Of a DNA stretch of 64,000 bases, positions 28,191 to 37,732 are shown piece by piece (positions within the stretch are counted from its first letter, which is position 1; each line of letters opens with the position of its first letter). The notes beneath the pieces are model-generated. The model was not told the DNA's origin and made no database searches. It was given only the letters and a program-made list of their open reading frames with translations. Source of the DNA: Salinispirillum sp. LH 10-3-1 (GTDB lineage: Bacteria; Pseudomonadota; Gammaproteobacteria; Pseudomonadales; Natronospirillaceae); the NCBI RefSeq assembly GCF_030643825.1, contig NZ_CP101717.1, positions 2,351,673 to 2,415,672 on the forward strand, written 5' to 3'. The translations under genes and the position numbers were made by a program.

Positions 28191-30401
28191 ATGGCCACGA
28201 AAGAGCTGACCCCAGAAGAATTATCCGAAGACACACAGCAGCGGCTTGACGAGCTGCTTGAAAAAGACGCCAAGCGCGAACGCACCCTCAGAGGCCCTTG
28301 GGCTTGGCTGGTGGCGACGCTGGCCGCCGCAATGGTATTGATCTATTTCTACGGCGCAGGCGTCAACGTGCTCAGTACGGAATACCATTTGGGTGTGTAC
28401 GTACTGATCACCTTTGTTCTGGTGTACCTGCTGTACCCCGGTGGCGGTCGTCTCGCCAATGTAGTGCTGTCCATCATTGCCAGTTTCGTGATCTCGATTC
28501 TGCTCAGCAGCTACTTTGTTTTTGACTCGCCAACCGCACTGTATCAACAGATTCAGATGTTCACTGACACCATGGGCTATGACGGATTGGTTTTTGCCCT
28601 ACAGAACGACTTCGGCGCTCTGACCTGGCTGCTGTTGATTGTGCTGCCTTTCGCCGCCGTGCTCATCCCGGCTGATCAAGTCATCTCGAAGCGTTTCCCG
28701 CACAGTCCCACAGCCGGTGACGTCGTCTTGGCCATGGGTACTGCCATCACCGTCATCTACTGGATCAGCCAATTCGAAGCGCTGAACTACCGGGCCGGTG
28801 CAGAAAACGAAGTCGACAAGTTGGTCAGTATTGTCGGTTTATTGCTGGCGATGGAAGTGTGCCGCCGCGTTCTGGGTTGGTCGATCACCCTGATCGGTGT
28901 GGGCATGATCTGCTTCGCCTTGTTTGGTCCCTATTTGCCCGACCTTTTTGCACATCGTGGGTTCCGTTTCGAACGTCTGGCAACAGCCCTGTTCATTACC
29001 ACCAACGGTGTTTTTGGTGTCATGGCCAGTGTGCTGGCGACTTATGTAATCCTGTTTATTTTCTTTGGGGCTTTTTTGCAAAAGTCCGGCGCGGGCAAGT
29101 TCTTTATTGAACTGCCGCTAGCGTTAGCGGGCCGCTCGGTGGGTGGCCCAGCCAAGGTGGCCGTTATGTCATCGGCACTCTTTGGTTCAGTATCGGGCAG
29201 TGCCATTGCCAATACCGTGTCATCCGGTGCCTTCACCATACCTATGATGAAACGCGCAGGTTTCAAACCGCATGTGGCGGGCGCTATTGAACCGGCAGCG
29301 TCCATCGGCGGTATGTTCTTGCCCCCTATAATGGGTGCTGGTGGTTTCTTGATGGCCGAACTGACGGGCATTCCCTACTCAAAGATCATGCTCTACTCGA
29401 TCGGCCCTGCATTCCTGTACTTCTTGTCGATTTACTTCATGGTGCATTTTGAAGCCAAGAAAACCGGTTTAACCGGCCTTCCTGCCGACGAAATTCCAAA
29501 CTGGAAAGAAGTATTGAAAACCGGTTGGTACTTTGCCCTGCCACTGGTCATCATCACCTGGCTGCTGCTCAGTGGACGTTCGGCCGGTAACGCCGCTTTC
29601 TGGGCCACCTTGTCCTGTATCGCCGTAAGCTGGGTGAATCGTGAAACTCGCATGGGCCCCAAGGAAATATGGGATGCCATTCAAGTAGGCGCGCGCAATA
29701 CCTTGGTGGTGGGCGCTACCATCGGCGTGATAGGCATCATCGTCGGTACCATTTCGCTGACCGGCATGGGCCTGAAGTTCTCTGATCTGATTATTTCCAT
29801 GGCCGGTGGCAGCCTGATTCTCGCTTTGTTGCTGATTGCCCTAGCTTCATTGGTCTTAGGCATGGGCGTGCCGGTCACGGCGTCGTATCTGATTGTTGCG
29901 GTATTGGCTGTACCAGCCTTAGGCGAACTAGGCGTCGCGGTGATTGCTGCTCACATGATCGTTTACTGGTTATCGCAAGACTCCAACATCACGCCTCCGG
30001 TCTGTGTCGCCGCCTACGCCGGTGCCGCCATCGCAGGCAGTGACCCCTGGAAAACCGGTTGGACAGCGTTCCGCTTCGCCAAGATGCTGTACGTCATGCC
30101 CGTACTGTTTGCCTATGTGCCAGCGATTTTGCTCAACGGCACAACGGTAGAAATTATCCAAGCCTTCTTCTCGGCTACGCTGGGCACCATCGCCTTCAGC
30201 GCATTCGCCATGGGCTACCTGCGCTATAGCACCAACTCCGTTACCTGGGTGCTGCTGGGTATAGCGACCGTACTGCTGTATTGGCCGTCATTGCTGACCG
30301 ATGCTGCCGGCGTGTTGTTGATCGCCTTAATCTGGTGGCTGCAACGTAACGGCACTGCACCGGTTGCCGTGGGCCCCAACACCTCGGTGAAAAGCGCCTA
30401 A
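28191..30401 (+). CDS. TRAP transporter fused permease (TAXI type)
   Basis: A 736-residue inner-membrane protein fusing the small (DctQ-like) and large (DctM-like) TRAP subunits, as usual for TAXI-type systems. The N-terminal 40 residues are charged and cytosolic; about 18 hydrophobic segments follow. Conserved DctM parts are seen in VMSSALFGSVSGSAIANT and EPAASIGGMFLPPIMGAGGF. It uses a sodium gradient to import a small acid or amino acid delivered by the binding protein encoded next. The substrate cannot be read from sequence. Confidence 0.93.
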   Translation: MATKELTPEELSEDTQQRLDELLEKDAKRERTLRGPWAWLVATLAAAMVLIYFYGAGVNVLSTEYHLGVYVLITFVLVYLLYPGGGRLANVVLSIIASFVISILLSSYFVFDSPTALYQQIQMFTDTMGYDGLVFALQNDFGALTWLLLIVLPFAAVLIPADQVISKRFPHSPTAGDVVLAMGTAITVIYWISQFEALNYRAGAENEVDKLVSIVGLLLAMEVCRRVLGWSITLIGVGMICFALFGPYLPDLFAHRGFRFERLATALFITTNGVFGVMASVLATYVILFIFFGAFLQKSGAGKFFIELPLALAGRSVGGPAKVAVMSSALFGSVSGSAIANTVSSGAFTIPMMKRAGFKPHVAGAIEPAASIGGMFLPPIMGAGGFLMAELTGIPYSKIMLYSIGPAFLYFLSIYFMVHFEAKKTGLTGLPADEIPNWKEVLKTGWYFALPLVIITWLLLSGRSAGNAAFWATLSCIAVSWVNRETRMGPKEIWDAIQVGARNTLVVGATIGVIGIIVGTISLTGMGLKFSDLIISMAGGSLILALLLIALASLVLGMGVPVTASYLIVAVLAVPALGELGVAVIAAHMIVYWLSQDSNITPPVCVAAYAGAAIAGSDPWKTGWTAFRFAKMLYVMPVLFAYVPAILLNGTTVEIIQAFFSATLGTIAFSAFAMGYLRYSTNSVTWVLLGIATVLLYWPSLLTDAAGVLLIALIWWLQRNGTAPVAVGPNTSVKSA

Positions 30402-30445
30402 AAGAGCGACTACCCGACACTAGACTGAGACATTTTTTTCAAACC

Positions 30446-30461
30446 GGGTGGTTCGCCACCC
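30446..30461. other. Intercistronic hairpin in TRAP operon
   Basis: GGGTGG and CCACCC pair around a TTCG tetraloop in the 112-bp gap between permease and binding-protein genes. No T-run follows on the plus strand, so a processing or mRNA-stabilising role is more likely than termination. Confidence 0.6.
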
Positions 30462-30513
30462 AAAATACAACTGAAACCGCAACACCAACAATAACAACAT
30501 AGAGGCAACAACC

Positions 30514-31518
30514 ATGACCTTGAAAACTAAACTCGCGGCTTACTTCGGTAGCAGCAAAAAAACCACTGCCCTGCTCGCCGCCGCCACACTGACCATCGGA
30601 GCTTTGGGCGCCAGTGTAGCCGTGGCGCAATCCACCCAACGCCTGGCTTTCTCAGGTGGTCCAGACGGCGGTACCTTCCAGTACTTCTCGAATGGTATTT
30701 CATTGCACATGTCGCGCAACATGCCGGGCGTTGATGTATCCAACATGGCTTCTGCCGGTTCGGTAGAAAACCTGCGTCGAGTGAACTCACGTGACGCCGA
30801 CTTCGGCATCGTCTATTCCGGCGACCTTTTCCTAGGCATCAACGGCAAACTGACCAACGATACGCGCCAGTATCGCAACACCCACGCCGTTGCCTACATG
30901 TTCGGTGCTCCTGCACACCTGATCGTGCTCGAGAACTCGGGTATCACGCAAGTTAGCCAACTGGAAGGCAAGCGTGTAGCGGTAGGTCCTGCTGGTTCAG
31001 GTGCAGCGGCTTCAGCACAGCGTTTCTTCGAGAGTTTGGGTATGTGGGACAAGATCAGCCCACAGTACATCGGCTATACACAGGGTGCGTCGGCCATTGG
31101 CGACCGTCAGATTGATGCCCTGTGGGTATTTGCTGGCTTCCCCAATGCATCGGTGATTCAAGCGGCGACGAGCAACCGGGTACGCTTACTGCAAGTGTAT
31201 GAAGCGGCACAGACAGGCAACCTGTTTGAAGTGCACCCTTATTATGCTCAGGTAACCATTCCTGCCGGTACGTACACTGGCGTCAACTACGACGTAGTGA
31301 CCATTCAAGACTCTGCTTTGTGGGTTGCTGGTCGTCATATATCTGAAGACCTGATGTACGAAGCCATGCAGAAAGTCTATTCCGACGAAGGCTTGGCGTT
31401 TATGCGCACCGTATCAGCTGCTGCTGCGGCGATGACCGTTGAAAACGGCGTGTTGGGTATCGTTACTGACTTACACGACGGCGCTGATAAGTTCTGGCGT
31501 GAGAAAGGCATCAAGTAA
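30514..31518 (+). CDS. TAXI-family TRAP solute-binding protein
   Basis: A 334-residue periplasmic binding protein of the TRAP-associated extracytoplasmic immunogenic (TAXI) family. The signal peptide spans about residues 1-37 (SVAVAQS near cleavage). The mature start QRLAFSGGPDGGTFQYFSNG matches the TAXI ligand-binding beginning, and ITQVSQLEGKRVAVGPAGSGAAASAQ is the central family motif. It captures substrate for the fused permease encoded upstream. A long imperfect hairpin follows the stop. Confidence 0.93.
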   Translation: MTLKTKLAAYFGSSKKTTALLAAATLTIGALGASVAVAQSTQRLAFSGGPDGGTFQYFSNGISLHMSRNMPGVDVSNMASAGSVENLRRVNSRDADFGIVYSGDLFLGINGKLTNDTRQYRNTHAVAYMFGAPAHLIVLENSGITQVSQLEGKRVAVGPAGSGAAASAQRFFESLGMWDKISPQYIGYTQGASAIGDRQIDALWVFAGFPNASVIQAATSNRVRLLQVYEAAQTGNLFEVHPYYAQVTIPAGTYTGVNYDVVTIQDSALWVAGRHISEDLMYEAMQKVYSDEGLAFMRTVSAAAAAMTVENGVLGIVTDLHDGADKFWREKGIK

Positions 31519-31534
31519 TTGATGTAAACAGTTT

Positions 31535-31587
31535 CGCTGAGTAGCACCCTTCCTGGCTGGAAACGAGTTTACGGGTGTTACTCGGCG
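31535..31587 (+). terminator. Long imperfect hairpin after the TAXI gene
   Basis: CGCTGAGTAGCACCC (31535-31549) pairs with GGGTGTTACTCGGCG (31573-31587), including wobble pairs, and a smaller TTCC/GGAA stem lies inside. There is no good T-run, so it may protect the 3' end or act with Rho. Confidence 0.5.
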
Positions 31588-31634
31588 ATCTTAAGGATGC
31601 TCCTAATCAACAATAAGAATATTTGAGCTGAATC

Positions 31635-32144
31635 ATGAAATTGATCTTTCCGTTTATCAGCATCATGCTATTGCTCTTGAGCCAATCTGCTCTTGCTCAA
31701 TCTTGCCGCACATCCTTAACGCAAACGACACCGGACGCTGACTTCATTTGGTTGGATGACGGCACTGTTCGCCATCTGCCTACGGGCATGATATGGATGC
31801 GTTGCAGCCTAGGGCAAACCTGGACCGGCACCGGATGCTCCGGCGAGGCCAGGGCACTGACCTGGACCGAAGCCCTCGATATCTCCGACGGCCAAACCTT
31901 TGCCGGACGCAGTGATTGGAAGCTACCCACGCGACAGCAGTTGACCACCATCGTCGAAAAGAGCTGTACCTTACCCAGCATTAATCGGGCCGCCTTTCCC
32001 GATACCATGCCCTTTCCTTATTGGACAGCGACGCCCTTTGCAAACGACTCCGGTTACTCGTGGGCCATTTCATTTGAATTAGGCAACGTGCAATTTGGTT
32101 ACTACGATCACGACCGGTTCTACGTGCGTCTCGTGGCGCAATAG
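31635..32144 (+). CDS. Secreted DUF1566 (Lcl-type) protein
   Basis: A 169-residue exported protein with a signal peptide (cleavage probably after residue 21, ALA). The DUF1566 domain shows the usual phrases TGMIWMRCSLGQTW, LTWTEALDI, GRSDWKLPTRQQL and YWTATPFANDSGYSWAI. The fold resembles lectin-like formylglycine/Lcl modules; function in this organism is unknown. Paired cysteines suggest disulfides in the periplasm or outside. It is probably transcribed alone. Confidence 0.82.
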   Translation: MKLIFPFISIMLLLLSQSALAQSCRTSLTQTTPDADFIWLDDGTVRHLPTGMIWMRCSLGQTWTGTGCSGEARALTWTEALDISDGQTFAGRSDWKLPTRQQLTTIVEKSCTLPSINRAAFPDTMPFPYWTATPFANDSGYSWAISFELGNVQFGYYDHDRFYVRLVAQ

Positions 32145-32239
32145 TACTCGTCGAGTTTAGACCTAGGTCTGATTGATCCCCATACACGGCTGTGTTGTGA
32201 TGTCGGGTATGCCTATACGTGCAGAGGATTCCTCACCCC

Positions 32240-33304
32240 ATGGCCATTCACACGCAACCCATTGCCGACCGTCTGGATTGGCTGTGGCAACTCAGCCAAC
32301 AGCACTCCGAGCGCTTTTGCGATCCGGAAAGTTATCTGGCCCGTCAACGCTACCTCGCAGAGCACAATACGCAGATTATTGCGTTGAAATGCATGGATGG
32401 TCGTATCCACCTGCCCTATGCCACACAAACTCCGCTTGGCATCATTACGCCGTTTCGCAATCTCGGCGGCATCTTTGACCTCGGCTGGCCCTATATGGGA
32501 GACCTGCTAGCCGACTCCGTGGGCAGCGCCGTGCAGCAAGGCCGACGCGTGCTGATCATCATCACTTATCATTATTCGCGCGGCGACCACGCGCGCGGTT
32601 GCGCCGGGTTCAATTGCGACCGGGCGGCAGCCATGGCACACGCCCAAGCCATTCAGCAGCAAGTACAAACCATTTTCGGTGCGGGGCATCAAACGGTTTA
32701 CCCCTTAGTATGTGGCTTTGAGACAGACAACGACGCTTTAATTTTGCACGGTGCACATAATGAAGTGGTCGACATGGCCACTTTATCACCAGCGGATATT
32801 GAACAACTGCCCAGCCGCGTTGCCAGCTTGTTTCCAGATATGCCGCCCACTGTGCAGCGCGACCTTTTACCGCTGCTGAAAGGCAACGCAAACCATGTGG
32901 CGGAAATCCGCCACAGTCACCGGGAACTGGACATCGAACACCGTGAGTGGATGATTTGCATCGGGCGAGGCTTCGATTTTCTGCACGTACCCAATGTAGC
33001 CTTGATCATTGGGCCTTTCAGTCCGGATCTATCGCACCCGATCGAACAGGCTGCTGGGATTATTCGTGCCAATATGGAAAGGGGGCGCATTCCAGGCGAT
33101 GGGTTTCTGCTGCTGTCTTCGGCCCCCTACAACGAACCGGGGCCAGACCACGCGCGCGCCCAGTTGAAGGCCGATTCTATGGCGCGCTTTGCCGCCAAGG
33201 TAATCGAAAACAGCCAGCCCGCGTTGGCACAAAAGATGATTCGACGCACCGCTGTTCTGCATTGGCCGACCCGACGTTTGGAGACCTTTGCCGAGAACAA
33301 TTAG
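32240..33304 (+). CDS. CsoSCA-like (carboxysome-shell-type) carbonic anhydrase domain protein
   Basis: A 354-residue protein resembling the carboxysomal shell carbonic anhydrase family, an offshoot of beta-carbonic anhydrases. C51-x-D53-x-R55 in LKCMDGRIHLP fits the zinc cysteine and Asp-Arg dyad, and YHYSRGDHARGCAGF supplies H111 and C121 as likely further ligands. A full-length CsoSCA is longer, with an N-terminal domain missing here. No carboxysome or Rubisco genes are near, so it probably works as a cytosolic enzyme in a heterotroph. The ATG at 32240 is preferred over a GTG at 32219. Activity is inferred. Confidence 0.6.
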   Translation: MAIHTQPIADRLDWLWQLSQQHSERFCDPESYLARQRYLAEHNTQIIALKCMDGRIHLPYATQTPLGIITPFRNLGGIFDLGWPYMGDLLADSVGSAVQQGRRVLIIITYHYSRGDHARGCAGFNCDRAAAMAHAQAIQQQVQTIFGAGHQTVYPLVCGFETDNDALILHGAHNEVVDMATLSPADIEQLPSRVASLFPDMPPTVQRDLLPLLKGNANHVAEIRHSHRELDIEHREWMICIGRGFDFLHVPNVALIIGPFSPDLSHPIEQAAGIIRANMERGRIPGDGFLLLSSAPYNEPGPDHARAQLKADSMARFAAKVIENSQPALAQKMIRRTAVLHWPTRRLETFAENN

Positions 33305-33317
33305 TGCTGTTGTGGCA

Positions 33318-33782
33318 CTACAATGGCAACGGCCCCAGCTCTTTTACTGCTCGAATCGCAAAACTGCTGTCGACGGTGTTCACCATCGGCAGTTTTTGCA
33401 GACGCCTTACCCACTGCTCGTACCCCGGTAAATCGGCCGATACCACTTGCAGCAGATAATCGAACGACCCTGACACCGTATGGCAGTTGATCACCTCTGG
33501 CATGCCACGTACCGCTTCTTCAAAGGCCTCAACCAGAGCATCCTGATGCTGATTTAGCCGCACATGCACAAAGATGGTAATGCCCAGCCCAATCTTCTCC
33601 CGATTCAACTGTGCGCGATAGCGCGCGATGATCCCCACTTGCTCTAAGCGACGAATACGCCGCGCGCACGGCGAGGCGGATAACCCGACCTGATCAGCCA
33701 GTTCGGCGGTGGTCAGTCGTGCATCTTGCTGTAAAGCATCCAATAGCCGTCGGTCAATGCGGTCTAAATTCGTGCCATCCAT
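33318..33782 (-). CDS. Lrp/AsnC-family transcriptional regulator
   Basis: A 154-residue Lrp-type regulator. The N-terminal helix-turn-helix (RIDRRLLDALQQDARLTTAELADQVGLSASPCARRIRRLE) is followed by a RAM/ligand-binding domain with the DYLLQVV strand. Such proteins usually sense amino acids and control an adjacent divergent transporter, here the DMT exporter at 33921. The 138-bp gap should contain both promoters and the operator. The gene converges on the carbonic-anhydrase-like gene. Confidence 0.92.
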   Translation of the reverse strand: MDGTNLDRIDRRLLDALQQDARLTTAELADQVGLSASPCARRIRRLEQVGIIARYRAQLNREKIGLGITIFVHVRLNQHQDALVEAFEEAVRGMPEVINCHTVSGSFDYLLQVVSADLPGYEQWVRRLQKLPMVNTVDSSFAIRAVKELGPLPL

Positions 33783-33920
33783 CCTGTTAGCTCAATTAAC
33801 CAATCATTGGAATGATACTAGCTCATTGTGCTAAACATATCAGTATTCGCTCGATATTTTGCCACCACTCGCCCAGCCTACCAGTAGATACTGTGACCAC
33901 TGAAATGTTCGAGCAACGGC

Positions 33921-34880
33921 ATGTCGATACAACTGACCACAGCAGCGGTTCCACCATCTGGCACACGGCACGTTGTGCCTATCAGGGCGGACTCGACACA
34001 ACGCTTGTTAGGTTACCTGGCCGCACTGAGCACCGTGCTGATCTGGTCCGGGTATTTTCTGTCGTTGCGCCAAGGTGCCCTGTCTCCCCTAGGCACCCTC
34101 GAACTGACGTTGTTCCGCTTTGGTGTACCGGCAGTGATTCTATTACCGCTGCTGGTTAAGCGTTGGGCTCACATTCGAGTTGTGAATCCACTGTGGTTAG
34201 TAGGGATAGCATTGGGCGCGGGATTGCCCTTTTTTGCCATCAGTGCCTTCGCCATGGGCTTCGCACCAGTGGCGCACGGCAGCACCTTGATTCCCGGCAC
34301 AGCACCGCTGTTTGTTACCGGCATCGCCGTCTGCTTTTTCCACCAGCCTTTGTCGTCCTGGCGCCGCTTTGGTCTGTTCATCGTAGCACTCGGCGTAGTG
34401 TGTTTGTTATGGACAGCGTGGCAAGGCCAGTCAACCACACTGCTGATCGGCCAAGCGCTGTTTCTGGTGTGTAGCCTGCTTTGGGCCTTGTTCACTATTT
34501 CGGTTCGGCAAAGCGGCCTAAAACCATTAGAAGTCGCCGCGGTGGTGACCATCCCCAGCGCCCTGTTATTGCTGTTGTATGCCGCTGTGGCGCAACCTGA
34601 ACTGTCCTTAAGCACGGTATCAACTCAGGAATGGTTAACGCAATTGGTCGTCCAAGGCATTGCCGTGGGCTTGGGGGCGGGCTTTCTGTATGGGTTCGCC
34701 ATCAGCCGCCTGGGCGCAGAAATCACCTCGGCACTGGGGTCATTGACGCCCGTCTGCGCGACTGTATTGGCGCTGTTGTGGCTCAATGAGGCAGTCACCG
34801 TACCAACCATGATTGGCTTAGCTATGGTCACCTGCGGCGTGATTGCCGCCAGTGGGTTGTTGCATCGGGAAACTTCCTAA
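33921..34880 (+). CDS. EamA/DMT-family exporter
   Basis: A 319-residue inner-membrane transporter with about ten membrane helices in two EamA repeats (about residues 28-160 and 172-312). Family phrases include LIWSGYFLSLRQGALSPL and the repeat-2 end LGSLTPVCATVLALLWLNEAVT. With the divergent Lrp-type regulator, amino-acid or metabolite export is the likely role. The ATG at 33921 has no strong ribosome site, so an internal start near the first helix remains possible. Confidence 0.85.
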   Translation: MSIQLTTAAVPPSGTRHVVPIRADSTQRLLGYLAALSTVLIWSGYFLSLRQGALSPLGTLELTLFRFGVPAVILLPLLVKRWAHIRVVNPLWLVGIALGAGLPFFAISAFAMGFAPVAHGSTLIPGTAPLFVTGIAVCFFHQPLSSWRRFGLFIVALGVVCLLWTAWQGQSTTLLIGQALFLVCSLLWALFTISVRQSGLKPLEVAAVVTIPSALLLLLYAAVAQPELSLSTVSTQEWLTQLVVQGIAVGLGAGFLYGFAISRLGAEITSALGSLTPVCATVLALLWLNEAVTVPTMIGLAMVTCGVIAASGLLHRETS

Positions 34881-35100
34881 TACACCGCCTGCCATCTAAC
34901 CCGTAGGGCGGGCATTTATACCCGCGAACCACCGGCAAATGGCTTTCTCCTGAAAAGCACCGGCCCAACGGACTGAACTCCATACCGTCCGCACCTTCGG
35001 TTTCTCCGCCTGTCTTCACATACTACCGTTCGTCGCATCACCCTGTCAGACCTCACCGCGCTCGCTACCTTTGGGCTCATACCACCCTAAGGAGCACACC

Positions 35101-35736
35101 ATGAAACACCTTCTGAACCTGACCCTTGTATGCGGCTTACTGAGCGCTCTAACCGTTCATGCGGCCGACTACGATGCTGCATATTACGAAGCCTACCGCC
35201 AATACATCGCCGCAGCAGAAGGCGAATCGCGCGCCACGCGCCGAGCTGTCGATCAATTCACTGCGTTACACAACGCCCAACCGCAAGACCCCGTGGCCAT
35301 GGTGCTACTGGGCAGCAGCCAGACCCTGCAAGGTCGCGATGCCTTGCTGCCGTGGAACAAAATGAACCACACCGAGACCGGCTTGGACACCATGGCCCAA
35401 GCACAAGCACTGCTGACGCCCAGCCACAGCAGCCTCACCTTTGAAAGTGTCCCCGCCAGTATCATGGTGCCGCTCACCGCCGCGATCACCTACGTTCAAG
35501 TGCCCGACTTCTTTGGCCGTTTTGAGCAAGGCTACAGCATGCTGCAAGACATCAGTCGACACCCGGACTTACACGCCGTACCTGCAGAAGAACGCACTAT
35601 TATCCACTACTACACCGCCTTAGCAGCCCAGCGTGTTGATGAGACAGCGGTCGCCGAACGCGCTCTGGATGCACTCTTTGCACTGAATGTCGAAGACGAA
35701 TACACAGCACTCGCGCAAAAGAACTGGCGTCCATAA
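35101..35736 (+). CDS. Exported helical-repeat protein, first gene of the ABC/LolA-like operon
   Basis: A 211-residue exported protein with a signal peptide (about residues 1-21, VHAAD) and an all-helical body rich in Ala, Gln and Thr that looks like tetratricopeptide-type repeats (for example FTALHNAQPQDPVAMVLLGSSQTLQGRDAL). I recognise no named family. AAGGAG at 35090-35095 supports the start. It lies 11 bases before an ABC ATPase gene, so it is probably a periplasmic partner of that transporter. Function unknown. Confidence 0.72.
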   Translation: MKHLLNLTLVCGLLSALTVHAADYDAAYYEAYRQYIAAAEGESRATRRAVDQFTALHNAQPQDPVAMVLLGSSQTLQGRDALLPWNKMNHTETGLDTMAQAQALLTPSHSSLTFESVPASIMVPLTAAITYVQVPDFFGRFEQGYSMLQDISRHPDLHAVPAEERTIIHYYTALAAQRVDETAVAERALDALFALNVEDEYTALAQKNWRP

Positions 35737-35747
35737 GGAGCATAAAC

Positions 35748-36497
35748 ATGCTAGCACTGACTCACATCACCAAGTCTTACGCCGTCGGCATTGAACAGCA
35801 GCAGGTGCTGAACGATGTATCCCTGACCTTAAACCCCGGCGACTTCACCGCGCTCATTGGCCCGTCCGGCAGCGGCAAAAGCACGCTGCTGAACATCTGT
35901 GGCCTGATTAACCAACCCAACTCGGGGCGGGTGATCTGGCAAGACCGCGACATCTCCAAGGCGTCGCTGAGTCAGCTTACGCAGATCCGCCGAGACGCCA
36001 TCGGATTCATCTTTCAGACGTTTAATCTGATTCCCGTGATGTCGGCGTGGGACAACGTGGCCTACCCGCTGCTGTTGACCAACACCTCGGCGCAAGACAT
36101 TCAGCACCGTGTAGACGCCATACTGGACGCCGTAGGCCTGCGCGAATTAGCGCATAAACGCCCCGATAAGCTGTCTGGCGGTCAGCGCCAGCGCATTGCC
36201 ATTGCGCGAGCCTTGGTTAAGCAACCGCAATTGATCGTGGCCGACGAACCCACCGCTAGCCTCGACCAAGACACCGCTCTGACGGTCACGCGGCTGCTGA
36301 AAGACTTGGCGCAGGCCTATGGCTCCGCGGTCGTGGTTGCGACGCACGACGACCGCCTCACACCCTGGTGCGACCGCATCTGCCGCATAGAACATGGGCA
36401 ACTGGTCGAAGCCACGTCCCACAGCGGCACAACACCCCAAAACAACGCTCGGGGAAAAAACACCACAGAGGAAGCTAAACCATGCCACGCCGAATGA
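35748..36497 (+). CDS. ABC transporter ATPase, LolD/MacB type
   Basis: A 249-residue ATPase of the MacB/LolD subfamily. It has Walker A GPSGSGKST (residues 38-46), signature LSGGQRQRI, Walker B LIVADEPTASLD and the H-loop in VVATHDDR. The C-terminal 25 residues are a polar tail. The coding region overlaps the permease gene by 16 bases. ATPases of this subfamily do not import; they drive mechanotransmission across the envelope, as in lipoprotein release or tripartite efflux. Confidence 0.92.
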   Translation: MLALTHITKSYAVGIEQQQVLNDVSLTLNPGDFTALIGPSGSGKSTLLNICGLINQPNSGRVIWQDRDISKASLSQLTQIRRDAIGFIFQTFNLIPVMSAWDNVAYPLLLTNTSAQDIQHRVDAILDAVGLRELAHKRPDKLSGGQRQRIAIARALVKQPQLIVADEPTASLDQDTALTVTRLLKDLAQAYGSAVVVATHDDRLTPWCDRICRIEHGQLVEATSHSGTTPQNNARGKNTTEEAKPCHAE

Positions 36498-37732
36498 CCT
36501 CTCAGTTTCCCGCCATTAAATGGCTCTTGTTTGCCTGGGCCAACTTGGGCCGCAATCGTCGCCGTACCGTGGCGACCTTGCTGCTCACCGCCATTGGCGT
36601 GCTCGGCATGATGAGCACCAGTGGCTTTGCGCTCTACACCTATGATTCATTGCGCGAATTCAGCATGCGTGACCAAGGCCACGTGATTCTGTCGCACCCC
36701 CTGTACTTTGTCGAAGAAGAGGAATACCCGCTGGAATTCGGGCTTGCCAACCACACCGACATCAAAGCACAACTGCGTACCGACCCGAGAATTCGTCACG
36801 TTCTAGCCAACGTCCGATTCAACGGCCTGATCACCAACGGTGACAAATCCACCATCTTTGTGGGCGAAGGCGTCGAGCCAGAGATTTTTCAGGTACGCGG
36901 CCCCAGCATGCAGTTGTCGGCCGGCAGACAGCTCAGTCTGTCGCCCGACCCCATGGGTGACTACGAAATCCTGCTCGGCAAGCAGCTCGCACATTCTCTA
37001 CGCGCCGAACCGGGCAGCGGGTTAACGCTGATGGGCACCACCGCCGACGGCCTGCTCAACGCCATTGATGTGGTGGTACGCGGTGTGGTCGAAACCGGCA
37101 TCCCTGAACTGGACAGTCGCTTGGTCATGGCACATTTGGAAACCGCGCAGGACTTACTGCTCACCGACAAGGTGGGCCAGTTGGGTGTTTTCCTGCGCGA
37201 CAACAACGCCGCCGACACCATGCATCTACAACTCACCCGCGATTTGCCAGAGCTGGCTGTGACCCCTTGGCACGAGCGCGCCACCTTCTACCAGAGCGTA
37301 CGCAACCTGTACAACCGCATCTTTGGCGTGATGGGCATCATCCTGCTGGTGATGGTCGGTTTCGCCATCTTCAACACCGCATCCATGAGCGTGCTGGAAC
37401 GCACCCGCGAAATCGGCACCCTGGGCGCCATGGGGACAAGGCGGCGTGAAATTCTCAGCATCTTTTTGAACGAAGCCGCCTTAATCGGTCTGTTGGGCAG
37501 CGCCGTAGGCCTTCTGCTTTCGGGGCTCCTGACCGGCAGCCTGTTCGTTTTCGACGTCCAGATGCCACCGCCACCGGGGCAAACCGAAGGCTACCCGCTG
37601 CAAGTTTACTGGTCGCCGCAAATCGCTGCCATTAGCACAGGGCTAGTCACTGCTTTGGCCGTGTGTGCTAGCGCCTTCGCCACTCTGCGCAGCGTACAAA
37701 AACCCATTACCGAGGCCCTTAACCATGTTTAA
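36482..37732 (+). CDS. FtsX/MacB-family ABC permease
   Basis: A 416-residue permease with the MacB/LolE topology: one helix near the N-terminus (about residues 28-50), a periplasmic MacB-type domain of about 230 residues, then three helices (about 280-305, 335-360, 380-400). The conserved FtsX stretch FAIFNTASMSVLERTREIGTLGAMG is present. Only one permease is encoded, so it would act as a homodimer with the ATPase. The overlap with the next (LolA-like) gene is eight bases. Confidence 0.9.
   Translation: MPRRMTSQFPAIKWLLFAWANLGRNRRRTVATLLLTAIGVLGMMSTSGFALYTYDSLREFSMRDQGHVILSHPLYFVEEEEYPLEFGLANHTDIKAQLRTDPRIRHVLANVRFNGLITNGDKSTIFVGEGVEPEIFQVRGPSMQLSAGRQLSLSPDPMGDYEILLGKQLAHSLRAEPGSGLTLMGTTADGLLNAIDVVVRGVVETGIPELDSRLVMAHLETAQDLLLTDKVGQLGVFLRDNNAADTMHLQLTRDLPELAVTPWHERATFYQSVRNLYNRIFGVMGIILLVMVGFAIFNTASMSVLERTREIGTLGAMGTRRREILSIFLNEAALIGLLGSAVGLLLSGLLTGSLFVFDVQMPPPPGQTEGYPLQVYWSPQIAAISTGLVTALAVCASAFATLRSVQKPITEALNHV

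Noticed and set aside
28191..31518. TRAP genes as the target of the DctB/DctD-like system
   Set aside because: They are TAXI-type, not DctP-type, lie 15 kb away, and I saw no -24/-12 sigma-54 promoter before them.
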